Assembly: GCA_017535325.1 (NCBI GenBank)
Contig: JAFXUC010000126.1
Location: 1-64,000 of the forward strand
Reading direction: 5' to 3'
Length of the DNA stretch: 64,000 bases
From: Bacteroidales bacterium
Lineage (GTDB): Bacteria > Bacteroidota > Bacteroidia > Bacteroidales > UBA3824
The notes beneath the pieces are model-generated. The model saw only the letters and a program-made list of their open reading frames with translations, searched no databases and was not told the origin of the DNA. A program made the position numbers and the translations under genes. This document shows positions 24,501 to 32,441 of the stretch, one piece after another. The stretch's first letter is position 1. The number at the start of each line of letters is the position of its first letter.

Positions 24501-25806
24501 CGATGTTCTGCTGCCTTTCAAAGCACTTGCGGGGGAAAACAAAATCACAATCAACAGTTTTCTGCACCTTAAAAATCCGTTTATCATGTTTGACCGCGAG
24601 GCGATGACCAAGATTTTGACCAACCTCGTCAGCAACGCCCTGAAATTTTCGCCGCCGGAGACCTCAATCAACGTCTATGCGGCAGCCCTCGAAAAAGCGC
24701 AAAAAATTTACATCGCGGTCTCCGACCAAGGCAAAGGCATAATAAAAGACGACATCGAAAAAATTTTCAACTCGTTTTACCAGTCCAAAAACCAGGAAGA
24801 CATCAAAGCGGATTTTCAGCAGGGAACCGGCATAGGACTTTACGTCTGCAAAAGGCTCGCAAACCTTTTGGGCGGCGACATTTTCGCGAAAAACAACCGA
24901 AAAAAAGGCGCAAGTTTTAGAATGACGATTCCTCTTTCGCACATTCAGACCGAAGAAATCGCGCCCGCAAGCGGCATCATAGAAGGCATTTCTGTCAACG
25001 AATACGACGATGAAATTGACGATTCGCTGCCGGAGGATTTTTCGTACCGTCTCAGTGTTTTGGTTGTGGAAGACAATGCTGAAATGCGGCATTATATCCG
25101 TTCAATTTTGAGCGACACATACACGATAGTTGAAGCGTCAGACGGCAAAAACGCTTTACAAGTGCTTAAAACTCAAACTGTTGACCTTATACTTTCCGAC
25201 CTTATGATGCCGGAGATGAACGGGCTTCAACTCTCTCAGGCGGTGAAGGCTGACATCAACATTTCGCATATTCCGATTATAATTTTGACGGCAAAAACCT
25301 CGCGGGACTCTCAACTCGAAAGTTTCCGTTCTGGCGTTGACGACTATATCACAAAGCCTTTTGACGAGGCGGTTTTGAAGGCTAAAATTCTTTCTCTGAT
25401 AGAAAACCGCAAAAAATACAGCGAGCGTTTCAAAACTTACATGGACGTGGAAAGCCTCAACATTCCGGAGGATTCGGCTGACAAAAAACTCTTGGACAAG
25501 GCAATGAAAATCGTAAAGGAAAAATACAAGGATTCGGGTTTTGACATCACGGAACTTTCTGAGGCTCTGTCTATTACAAAATCCGTTCTGAACAAAAAAC
25601 TTCAAGCCCTTACCAAGCAGAGCGCAAACCAGTTTATCAGAAATTACAGGCTGAAAATTGCGCACGACTTAATCATAAAAAACAAAATCACGCACAACAT
25701 GAACATTTCCGAAATAGCATGGGAAGTGGGCTTCAACGACCCGAAATATTTTACAAGATGTTTTACCAAACATTTCGGAGTAACGCCCTCGTCGGTCGGC
25801 GAATAA
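21598..25806 (+). CDS. Hybrid two-component system sensor/regulator (HTCS)
   Basis: 1402 residues in one chain. Signal peptide (1-20), two seven-bladed propellers of reg_prop repeats (about 25-690, e.g. DSRGFLWISTAGGGLLRYDG), a Y_Y_Y domain (about 720-795), a membrane helix (about 801-821), coiled coil, HisKA with His897 (NITHEFRTPL), HATPase, a receiver with Asp1201 (LSDLMMPEMNG) and Lys in ITKPF, and an AraC-type double HTH (about 1285-1400). HTCS proteins sense glycan breakdown products in the periplasm and switch on polysaccharide utilisation genes. The start codon is GTG. It is not beside a susCD pair; the GH43 unit 13 kb away is a possible target. Confidence 0.93.
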   Translation: MKKTLLTLFLLFSLTAVSKAQDNFADNFLFSYITVNNGLTNNFTDGIYKDSRGFLWISTAGGGLLRYDGYSFTAFNNRSACPLKSNFITEVVEDNFHRLWIASESGIDVMNLKNYKKSEVLSGSDTSSNIFCTPTIKLLKDSGGNIWAASYNSISKFDFDSEGDIIRVNTLRKDTKVSVPITSIYEFDSQMLAGIGNVVSKITVTDRGELVAVPFSNLLKLDCTNIKCMVKKENELWIGTDDGLVRFDPSSERLKTYTHSETDFQSLSQNLISDLAVSKDGVLIVATLKGLNFYDPITDSFRHIRQSSQETENNGLNCDFVNTILCDGKILWIGTERGGLNKMIKPMLSVKNYQHSPNSKTTISNGCVNSVFMDKNETLWVGVIEGGLNMKEKNSNEFLHFTEKDGLSHNSVSYISEIDSNTLLLGTWGGGLTVFDKKQKRGIKTIDPETDDEKINSGLNIHFTGVAIKDTVNNGFWIGSTGGIFFFNHITGEFTDFFPKEIRRRIAGCLGATITKDGQLLIGTTAGLMTIDLHTVRSKILNYTLKSPEPHNHETDFLSKITYIHQASDGVIYFGTDGYGIVKYEGGKYTFITTDNALANDIVCLIAQDDNGLIWAATNNGLSCYSPNTQRITNYYKQEGLCDNQFFWNGSFKNPFNGNIYFGSMHGLIEIDPGRYSNNPTCNKVFLTGLKVNDNYVLEGDGEYLKSDITTASDIYVHEKDRTVLFEFSALDYYWPESIVYQYKLEGYDNDWRTDKRHRRAALYSNLSPGKYTFCVRCATGQGEFSQPANITLHVARYFYKQWWFMVLAALVIISLINQLVRWRVENLKRQKTQLENEVNKRTSALKNKSEELSRQNEILFSQNEEISRQKNQMEKMTRKIQELTVDKLAFFTNITHEFRTPLTLIIGPIERALKLSTNPKVIEQLNFVHNNSKHLLSLVNQLMDFRKVESGNMPVSLQPGNFSTFVDDVLLPFKALAGENKITINSFLHLKNPFIMFDREAMTKILTNLVSNALKFSPPETSINVYAAALEKAQKIYIAVSDQGKGIIKDDIEKIFNSFYQSKNQEDIKADFQQGTGIGLYVCKRLANLLGGDIFAKNNRKKGASFRMTIPLSHIQTEEIAPASGIIEGISVNEYDDEIDDSLPEDFSYRLSVLVVEDNAEMRHYIRSILSDTYTIVEASDGKNALQVLKTQTVDLILSDLMMPEMNGLQLSQAVKADINISHIPIIILTAKTSRDSQLESFRSGVDDYITKPFDEAVLKAKILSLIENRKKYSERFKTYMDVESLNIPEDSADKKLLDKAMKIVKEKYKDSGFDITELSEALSITKSVLNKKLQALTKQSANQFIRNYRLKIAHDLIIKNKITHNMNISEIAWEVGFNDPKYFTRCFTKHFGVTPSSVGE

Positions 25807-25899
25807 AAATTAAAGAAAAATTTGCATTTTTTCACTTAAAAAAAATTTGCAAAACTGATAATTTATTATTTACTTTGCCGTTATAAAAATACAGTGGAT

Positions 25900-26652
25900 A
25901 TGAAAGTTTTAGGCATAATTCCGGCGCGGTTTCAATCCTCGCGCTTTCCGGGCAAACCTTTGGCAATGATTGGCTCAAAAGCCATGATTCAAAGAGTTTA
26001 CGAACAGGCTTCAAAGGCTTTTGACGACGTGGCTGTCGCCACCGACGATGACAGAATTTTTCAGAAGGTCATAAGTTTCAACGGCAAGGCTGTTATGACA
26101 AGCGAAAGTCATCAGTCAGGCACCGACCGCACTGCGGAAGCCGCCTTGACATATCAACTAAACACAAAAAAAACATTCGATGTTGTTGTCAACATTCAGG
26201 GCGACGAGCCTTTTATCAGACCTCAGCAGTTGCAACAACTCGCCGCAACCTTTGAAGACCCAAGCGTCCAGATAGCAACGCTCGTAAAAAAAATAGAAAC
26301 CGAAGAAGAACTTTTCAACGAAAACGCAGTAAAAGTTGTGAAAAATGCCCAGAACGGAGCATTGTATTTTTCGAGGTTTCCGATACCGTTTATGCGCGGT
26401 GCAGACAAAAAGGACTGGGTAAAAAAGCACACATATTTCAAGCACATAGGTGTTTATGCATACAGATACAGTGTTTTGCAAGAGATTACAAAACTCCCGC
26501 AAAGCAGTCTTGAACTCTCCGAGAAACTTGAACAAAACCGCTGGTTGGAAAACGGTTACAAAATAAAAGTTTCAGAAACTGATTTTCAGAGTCTTGCGGT
26601 GGATACGCCGGAAGATTTGGAAAAAATTATCGCGACAATGAACCCGGATTAA
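25900..26652 (+). CDS. kdsB: 3-deoxy-manno-octulosonate cytidylyltransferase
   Basis: 250 residues from the ATG at 25900; a GTG two codons earlier is possible, but the family begins MKVLGIIPAR as here. It activates Kdo with CTP to CMP-Kdo for lipid A-core assembly. The N-terminal nucleotide-binding stretch IIPARFQSSRFPGKPLA, then HQSGTDRTAEA, VNIQGDEPFI and SLELSEKLEQNRWLENGYKI are family signatures. The promoter is unclear; TTACTTTG just upstream is close to a -7 box. Confidence 0.95.
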   Translation: MKVLGIIPARFQSSRFPGKPLAMIGSKAMIQRVYEQASKAFDDVAVATDDDRIFQKVISFNGKAVMTSESHQSGTDRTAEAALTYQLNTKKTFDVVVNIQGDEPFIRPQQLQQLAATFEDPSVQIATLVKKIETEEELFNENAVKVVKNAQNGALYFSRFPIPFMRGADKKDWVKKHTYFKHIGVYAYRYSVLQEITKLPQSSLELSEKLEQNRWLENGYKIKVSETDFQSLAVDTPEDLEKIIATMNPD

Positions 26653-26696
26653 TTTGGTACGTTTTTTGTATTAAAACGTTAAAAACGTCAGGAAAA

Positions 26697-27083
26697 ATGA
26701 AAAAACTTGTTAAATATTTATCCGCTCTTTGGGTTGCGGTGCTGCCTCTTTGTTCATTCGGACAGGACAGAGATGACACGCCCGGCACGGCAGCAGTATA
26801 TGATGAGGATTTTAGAATCGTAAATCAATATTGCAACCGTCCGTATGCCGAGTTGTATCCTAACCCGCTCGTGGGCAACACGCTGAAAATCAAGTCAAGC
26901 GGTATAATAAAAAGTGTCGAAATCAAAAACATTATCGGTCAGTGCATTCTGGCTGAGGTCAACAAATACTCTGTCAGCGATGACTTGGTATTGAAAATAG
27001 AGAAAAAAGAACCTGGAATTTACAGCGCAAAAATCACTTTTGAGGACAACAACGTCGTAATAAAAAAACTCATAATCAGATAA
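26697..27083 (+). CDS. Very small T9SS-sorted protein (signal peptide plus type A sorting domain)
   Basis: 128 residues. Signal peptide to about residue 22 (LPLCSFGQ), a short acidic stretch (about 23-50), then a type A T9SS C-terminal sorting domain from about 53: ELYPNPLVGNTLKIKSS, SVEIKNIIGQ, PGIYSAKITF and a final VVIKKLIIR. Almost nothing lies between export signal and sorting tag. It may be a minimal surface protein, a remnant of a larger cargo, or a decoy. It follows kdsB by 44 bp. Confidence 0.75.
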   Translation: MKKLVKYLSALWVAVLPLCSFGQDRDDTPGTAAVYDEDFRIVNQYCNRPYAELYPNPLVGNTLKIKSSGIIKSVEIKNIIGQCILAEVNKYSVSDDLVLKIEKKEPGIYSAKITFEDNNVVIKKLIIR

Positions 27084-27091
27084 AAACCACA

Positions 27092-27131
27092 GCAAAATCA
27101 AAAAAAATACAAAAAAATTTTGATTTTTGCT
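27092..27131 (+). terminator. Hairpin between the T9SS protein and rho
   Basis: GCAAAATCAAAA and TTTTGATTTTTGC pair with one bulged base. The right arm contains the -33 box of the rho promoter, so the terminator and the next promoter overlap. Confidence 0.5.
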
Positions 27132-27149
27132 GCCTTATTGTTACCTTTG
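27119..27149 (+). promoter_or_regulatory. rho promoter and leader
   Basis: TTTG at 27119-27122, 19-bp spacer, TACCTTTG at 27142-27149. The transcript would start near 27156, leaving a 70-nt leader with a GC-rich hairpin (27180-27199, GGCG/CGCC core) before the ATG at 27226. Such a leader could serve autoregulation by Rho; this is inference. Confidence 0.78.
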
Positions 27150-27225
27150 CGCTCAGAAAATAAAAAGAATCATCTTATCGGGGGCGGTTTCGCGCCTTCT
27201 ATAAATCAATCTAATATAAAAATTT

Positions 27226-29031
27226 ATGTACGATATACTTGAATTGAACAGCAAATTGGTTCCCGAATTGCGGGAAATTGCTAAAACATTGAATATCACA
27301 AGAGCGGAAACTTATAAAAAACAGGATTTAATCTACAAAATCCTTGACGAACAGGCAATCAACAATGCAAGCGCATCAACAAGGAAAGAAGATGTAAAAC
27401 CGGTTCAAATTCCGGAAAACAAACCCGCACAGCCCAAACCCGCGCCAAAACCGGCAGCCGAAACAGCACAGCAACAGGCTGAAAATACGGAAGACACACC
27501 CTCAGACAACAAACCGAAAGAAAAAAGGCGCAGACTCGTGGTTACAAAAAAAACTTCCGAACCCGTAACAAGTTCACAGTCAAAAGAAAACGAAACACGG
27601 GATTCACAGCCGCAACCGCAGCCCCAGCCCAAACCGCAACCCAAACAACAGCCAAAACCCCAACCAAAACCGCAGCCCCAACCGGAGGAAATCCCCGCTC
27701 AACCTGTCAACATTCCGGCAGAACACATTCAACAGCCCAAACCGGAAGAACAAGAGGAACAGCCTCAATATCAGGACGATCCCCGCAGAGTATCAATTTA
27801 CGACGCTGACGGCGTGATTACAAACCAGGGCGTTTTGGAGGTGATGCCCGACGGTTACGGATTTTTAAGAAGCGCGGACTTCAATTATTTCAACTCTCCG
27901 GACGACATTTACGTTTCACAGTCGCAGATAAAACTTTTCGGCTTGAAAACCGGCGACACCGTAAAAGGCTCAATCCGTCCCCCGAAAGAGACCGAAAAAT
28001 ATTTCCCGCTTATCAAAGTATTGGAAATCAACGGCAGAACGCCCGACTATATCCGCGACAGAATCAATTTTGACTCTCTTACGCCGCTTTTCCCGGACGA
28101 AAAATTCAACCTCACGGGCAACGGCCACGAAAAAAATATCTCTTGCAGAATCGTTGACATGTTTACCCCGATAGGAAAAGGACAGCGCGGTCTTATCGTA
28201 GCACAGCCCAAAACCGGTAAAACGATTCTCTTAAAAGACATCGCAAACTCCATCGCCGACAATCACCCTGAGGTTTATCTCATCGTTCTTTTGATTGACG
28301 AGCGTCCGGAAGAAGTAACGGACATGAAACGCAGCGTAAAAGCCGAGGTTATTTCTTCAACCTTTGACGAGCCCGCCGACAAGCACGTAAAAGTCGCAAA
28401 CATGGTGCTCGAAAAAGCAAAACGAATGGTAGAATGTGGACACGATGTTGTAATTCTGCTTGACTCAATAACAAGGCTTGCAAGGGCATATAACACGGTT
28501 CAACCCGCTTCGGGAAAGGTTTTGACCGGCGGTGTGGACGCTAACGCACTTCATAAACCAAAAAGATTTTTCGGTGCTGCCCGTAATATCGAAAACGGCG
28601 GCTCGCTGACAATCATCGCAACCGCTTTGATTGATACTGGTTCAAGAATGGACGACGTAATTTTTGAAGAGTTCAAAGGCACCGGCAACATGGAATTGCA
28701 ACTTGACAGAAAACTCTCAAACAAGAGAATTTTCCCGTCAATAGACATAAACGCTTCAAGCACTCGCCGCGACGATTTGCTCGTAGACAAACAAATGCTT
28801 GACATCATTTGGGATTTGCGCAAAAAACAACTCTCGGAGCGCAACTCGGTTGAAGCAATGCAATATTTACTCAAAGAAATGGAAGGCTCGGTTAACAACG
28901 AAATGTTCCTTTTCCAAGTTCAGAAAGAACTCGAAGTGGACAACAACGTTTATTACTCCAACCATTCAGAACCGGTTGAAAGACCGAAACGTCCGAGGAT
29001 TTACCCTGAGGACGATGAAGACGATTATTAG
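27226..29031 (+). CDS. rho: Transcription termination factor Rho, with large disordered insert
   Basis: 601 residues against about 420 in E. coli. An N-terminal Rho_N helical domain (1-45) is followed by a disordered Pro/Gln/Lys-rich insert (about 50-185, with [13 protein letters not shown]-like repeats), the OSP RNA-binding cold-shock fold (about 195-270, [13 protein letters not shown]) and the ATPase (about 300-580) with Walker [23 protein letters not shown]-like Walker B region, Q-loop/R-loop [21 protein letters not shown]. It hexamerises and ends transcripts. The insert is typical of gut Bacteroidota, where the Rho disordered region has been reported to drive condensate formation. First gene of a five-gene run. 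Confidence 0.96.
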   Translation: MYDILELNSKLVPELREIAKTLNITRAETYKKQDLIYKILDEQAINNASASTRKEDVKPVQIPENKPAQPKPAPKPAAETAQQQAENTEDTPSDNKPKEKRRRLVVTKKTSEPVTSSQSKENETRDSQPQPQPQPKPQPKQQPKPQPKPQPQPEEIPAQPVNIPAEHIQQPKPEEQEEQPQYQDDPRRVSIYDADGVITNQGVLEVMPDGYGFLRSADFNYFNSPDDIYVSQSQIKLFGLKTGDTVKGSIRPPKETEKYFPLIKVLEINGRTPDYIRDRINFDSLTPLFPDEKFNLTGNGHEKNISCRIVDMFTPIGKGQRGLIVAQPKTGKTILLKDIANSIADNHPEVYLIVLLIDERPEEVTDMKRSVKAEVISSTFDEPADKHVKVANMVLEKAKRMVECGHDVVILLDSITRLARAYNTVQPASGKVLTGGVDANALHKPKRFFGAARNIENGGSLTIIATALIDTGSRMDDVIFEEFKGTGNMELQLDRKLSNKRIFPSIDINASSTRRDDLLVDKQMLDIIWDLRKKQLSERNSVEAMQYLLKEMEGSVNNEMFLFQVQKELEVDNNVYYSNHSEPVERPKRPRIYPEDDEDDY

Positions 29032-29039
29032 AAAAAGAA

Positions 29040-29723
29040 ATGAAATGGGTGTTTTTAGTTTCAGCCGTCATAATTATCTGGGCTCTTTTGTCGCACTATT
29101 TTAAAGAGTTAAAAGATAAAAGAACAAGTTCCAAAAAAGGCGACTATAAGGAAGAATTTATGTCCGCTGTCGAAGAAATACTCGGCAGCGGTTGTTGCGG
29201 GAGGATTACGAATCTGATTTTTTCCGCAAAAATTCCGCCTGATGCCCTCTCAAAACAAATCTCCGGCGGCATATCTATTTGGACTAATGACGGGGACGTT
29301 TTTTACGGAGGAAGAGAAAAAATCACTCTTTCTGACTGCTCAAATATGTTCAAAAACATGCCGTTTTCCGAAATTGACCTTTCGGGTTTCGACACAAAAA
29401 ACGCTAAAAACATGTCGGGAATGTTTGCCGGTTGCAAAGAACTCACTTCGGTATATTTCGGTGAACAATTTTCAACGGAAAACGTCAGGGATTTTTCGTC
29501 AATGTTTGAAGGCTGCGAAACGCTCAGTTTCTTAGACCTTTCAGGCTTTAAGACAGAAAACCTTGAAAACACGGAAAGAATGTTTGCCGGCTGCAAAAAT
29601 CTTTCCTCGCTCAATTTGGAGAATTTTGACGTACGAAAACTGAAAAACTCATCAGGAATGTTTGAGGACTGTCAGATTCTCAAAAAAGTTATTAACCCAT
29701 CAAAAGGCGAATTAAAATTATGA
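29040..29723 (+). CDS. Membrane-anchored DUF285/BspA-type repeat protein
   Basis: 227 residues. One N-terminal membrane helix (about 3-18) followed by a charged linker. From about residue 95 there are four copies of a 24-26-residue repeat with pattern MF..C..L..LDLS.F.T.N (e.g. NMSGMFAGCKELTSV, SMFEGCETLSFLDLSGFKTE, RMFAGCKNLSSLNLENF). This is the DUF285 surface-repeat family known from Mycoplasma, Lactobacillus and Bacteroidota proteins, usually much larger and secreted. It starts 8 bp after rho, and its stop overlaps the next start (ATGA). Partner unknown. Confidence 0.72.
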   Translation: MKWVFLVSAVIIIWALLSHYFKELKDKRTSSKKGDYKEEFMSAVEEILGSGCCGRITNLIFSAKIPPDALSKQISGGISIWTNDGDVFYGGREKITLSDCSNMFKNMPFSEIDLSGFDTKNAKNMSGMFAGCKELTSVYFGEQFSTENVRDFSSMFEGCETLSFLDLSGFKTENLENTERMFAGCKNLSSLNLENFDVRKLKNSSGMFEDCQILKKVINPSKGELKL

Positions 29724-31180
29724 AATTCGGTTTCGACAACGACAAATATTTAAAAATACAGTCGCAGCACATCAAAGAAAGAATCAACCGTTTCGGCGAC
29801 AAACTTTATTTGGAGTTCGGCGGCAAACTTTTTGACGATTACCACGCAAGCAGAGTTTTGCCGGGATTTCAGCCCGACAGCAAACTCAAAATGCTTATGC
29901 AACTCAGGGACTTTGCGGAGATTGTCATCGTGATTTCCGCCGACGACATCGAGAAAAACAAGATACGCGGCGACATCGGAATCACTTACGACAAAGACGT
30001 TATAAGGCTGAGGGAAGAGTTTCTAAAACGCGGACTTTTTGTCGGCAGTGTCGTGGTAACGCATTATTCGGGACAAAAAGCGGCTGACATTTTCATCAAC
30101 CGTCTCAACCGAATGAATATCAAGACGTACTGCCATTACAAAATAGACGGCTACCCGACCAACGTTTCGCTTATCTGCTCTGACGAAGGCTTCGGAAAAG
30201 ACGACTACGTCGAGACCGAAAAACCGCTCGTTGTGGTAACGGCACCCGGTCCGGGCAGCGGAAAAATGGCTGTCTGCCTCAGCCAACTGTATCAGGAAAA
30301 CAAACGCGGAATCAAAGCCGGTTACGCCAAATTTGAGACGTTTCCGATTTGGAACCTGCCGCTCAAACACCCCGTCAACATGGCTTACGAGGCGGCAACG
30401 GCAGACCTGAACGACGTCAACATGATTGACCCGTTTCACCTTGACGCTTACAACAAAATCACTGTCAATTACAACCGCGACATCGAAATTTTCCCCGTTT
30501 TGAACGCGATTTTTGAAGGCATTTACGGCGAAAATCCCTACAAGTCGCCGACAGATATGGGTGTCAACATGGCGGGAAACTGCATCGTTGACGACTTGGT
30601 TTGCTGCGAGGCGTCAAAACAGGAAATCATACGCCGCTATTATTCGTCGCTGAACCTTCTCGCGGAAGGCAAAGCCACTGAAAACGAGGTCGATAAAATC
30701 AGCCTTCTGATGCGTCAGGCAAAATGCTCACCCGACGACAGAAAGGTTATCAAAGCGGCAAAAGACAGATTTGAGAGAACACAACTTCCGGCAGCAGCAA
30801 TCGAACTCGAAGACGGCACAATCATCACTTCAAAAACCACGACATTGCTTGGACCCTCGGCAGCATTGATTCTCAATGCCATAAAATATCTCGGCGGAAT
30901 AGCACATTCAGTAAAACTGATTCCGGCAGAAATGATTGAACCGATTCAGAATATGAAAGTAAACAGTCTTCACGGCAACAATCCGAGACTTCATACGGAC
31001 GAAGTTTTGGTGGCTTTGGCAATGCTTTCGTCATCGGAGGAAACTTGTAAAAAAGCACTCGAACAACTGCCGAAACTCAAAGGCTGTCAAGTTCATTCAA
31101 CGGTTATGCTTTCGGAAATAGACAGAAAAATTTTCAAGAAACTCGGTGTGGATTTAACGTGCGACCCCGTGCGGAAATAA
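29720..31180 (+). CDS. DUF1846 family protein
   Basis: 486 residues, cytoplasmic and soluble. It matches the DUF1846 pattern: N-terminal KFGFDNDKYLKIQSQHIKER and FGGKLFDDYHASRVLPGF, a nucleotide-binding-like VVTAPGPGSGKMAVCLSQLY (about 172-191), then FPIWNLPLKHPVN and a C-terminal half with LEDGTIITSKTTTLLGPSAA. Structures of this family exist, but the reaction is not known. The GPGSGK loop suggests a phosphate-binding or ATPase role. It overlaps the upstream gene by 4 bp and lies between two repeat proteins. Confidence 0.82.
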   Translation: MKFGFDNDKYLKIQSQHIKERINRFGDKLYLEFGGKLFDDYHASRVLPGFQPDSKLKMLMQLRDFAEIVIVISADDIEKNKIRGDIGITYDKDVIRLREEFLKRGLFVGSVVVTHYSGQKAADIFINRLNRMNIKTYCHYKIDGYPTNVSLICSDEGFGKDDYVETEKPLVVVTAPGPGSGKMAVCLSQLYQENKRGIKAGYAKFETFPIWNLPLKHPVNMAYEAATADLNDVNMIDPFHLDAYNKITVNYNRDIEIFPVLNAIFEGIYGENPYKSPTDMGVNMAGNCIVDDLVCCEASKQEIIRRYYSSLNLLAEGKATENEVDKISLLMRQAKCSPDDRKVIKAAKDRFERTQLPAAAIELEDGTIITSKTTTLLGPSAALILNAIKYLGGIAHSVKLIPAEMIEPIQNMKVNSLHGNNPRLHTDEVLVALAMLSSSEETCKKALEQLPKLKGCQVHSTVMLSEIDRKIFKKLGVDLTCDPVRK

Positions 31181-31203
31181 TAACAAAAAAAACTAAAACA
31201 ACC

Positions 31204-32436
31204 ATGGAAAACAATAAAGCACAACAAGTTATCGACCCGCTGTATTTGAAGACAGAAAACGAGATTCTTCAAAATTACATCAACGCGGAACTGTCAAAAA
31301 ACAATTTTGACTTGAAAAAGGAATCCCTGTCGCATTTGGAAAAGAAAAAAATGACGGCAACGCTGATTTCCGCGCCGATAAACCTGATTCTGATTATTGT
31401 TTTTCAGGTTTTTCACTATTCAAAATTCGGGCTTCTTCTGCTTATAGTCCTGAATTTTATCCTTTGGAAAAAGTTTACAAAAGCGGACTTGTCAACGTTT
31501 TTTATCAAGGAAATCAAGTCGCGTCCCGACGAAAAGTTTTCTGACGTTATCGCGCCGCAACTTTACGACCGCTGCAAAAACGCAAGACTTTTGAGAGCGT
31601 TGATTTACTGCGGTTTTACGTTTCTGATTCCGGCGGTGCTGTTTTTTAAGCCGCACGTTTTTTATGAGGACTATCAGAACGAAAAATACGTCAGATTTTA
31701 CACCGAAGGCTTGACAGGCGGCGAATCGCTCGTAATTCCAGACGAAGTTGACGGCAAAAAAGTTGTCGGTTTAAGGGGCGATGTTTTCAATTCCACGTCC
31801 CTTGTTTCGGTAACGCTGCCCGATGCGATTGACACAATCCGCGGACACGCTTTTGAGGACTGCGAAAATCTCGAAAGGATAAACCTGCCCGCAAACTTAA
31901 AATATATCGGCGGATACGCTTTTGCAAACTGCACGAAACTCGGCAAAATTGTCTTCCCGAAAAACTTGAAATTCATAGGCGGTTACGCTTTTTCGTGGTG
32001 CAAAAACATGACGGCGGGACGGCTGCCCGACGAAATGGATTCAATCGGCGGCTACGCATTTGAGTTTTGCAAGTCTCTCACCAGGATTAACATTCCGCAA
32101 AACCTTTCAGAAATCCGCGGCGGCTGTTTTTCGGAAACGGGACTCGTGGAAGTGGAAATTCCCGCTTCGGTTACACGCATAGGCGGCGATGCTTTTTACA
32201 ACTGCGACAAACTTCAAAAACTGACTTTTGCGGAACAGTCCAACCTGCAAAGAATCGGCGGACACGCTTTTCAATGCACACAACTTACGGAAGTCTGGAT
32301 ACCGCCTTCGGTAACAGAAATCGGCAGTTCGGCTTTCAGAGACTGTAAGAGACTGAAAACCGCAGCCGTTTCCGCAACCTGCAATGTCAACGAAAGGGCG
32401 TTCAAAAATTCGCCGACAACAATAACAAAGTATTAA
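31204..32436 (+). CDS. Membrane protein with C-terminal BspA-type leucine-rich repeats
   Basis: 410 residues from the ATG at 31204; an upstream in-frame ATG at 31159 would overlap the previous gene. A soluble helical start (1-50), two close membrane helices (about 52-90), a soluble segment, a third helix (about 133-152), then nine or so LRR_5 repeats of about 23 residues (GGYAFANCTKLGKIVFPKNLKFI type) to the end. BspA LRRs bind surface partners; here they hang from a multi-helix anchor instead of being secreted. It is 23 bp after DUF1846 and 5 bp before the aminotransferase. Confidence 0.75.
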   Translation: MENNKAQQVIDPLYLKTENEILQNYINAELSKNNFDLKKESLSHLEKKKMTATLISAPINLILIIVFQVFHYSKFGLLLLIVLNFILWKKFTKADLSTFFIKEIKSRPDEKFSDVIAPQLYDRCKNARLLRALIYCGFTFLIPAVLFFKPHVFYEDYQNEKYVRFYTEGLTGGESLVIPDEVDGKKVVGLRGDVFNSTSLVSVTLPDAIDTIRGHAFEDCENLERINLPANLKYIGGYAFANCTKLGKIVFPKNLKFIGGYAFSWCKNMTAGRLPDEMDSIGGYAFEFCKSLTRINIPQNLSEIRGGCFSETGLVEVEIPASVTRIGGDAFYNCDKLQKLTFAEQSNLQRIGGHAFQCTQLTEVWIPPSVTEIGSSAFRDCKRLKTAAVSATCNVNERAFKNSPTTITKY

Positions 32437-32441
32437 TTACC

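Noticed and set aside
27600-27690. Repeat-rich stretch that could be mistaken for a CRISPR or satellite array
   Set aside because: It is the in-frame Pro/Gln-rich coding part of rho, with no spacers.
31159-31203. Earlier ATG for the LRR membrane protein
   Set aside because: It would overlap the DUF1846 gene and add a basic stretch absent from the expected start; the ATG at 31204 is better placed.
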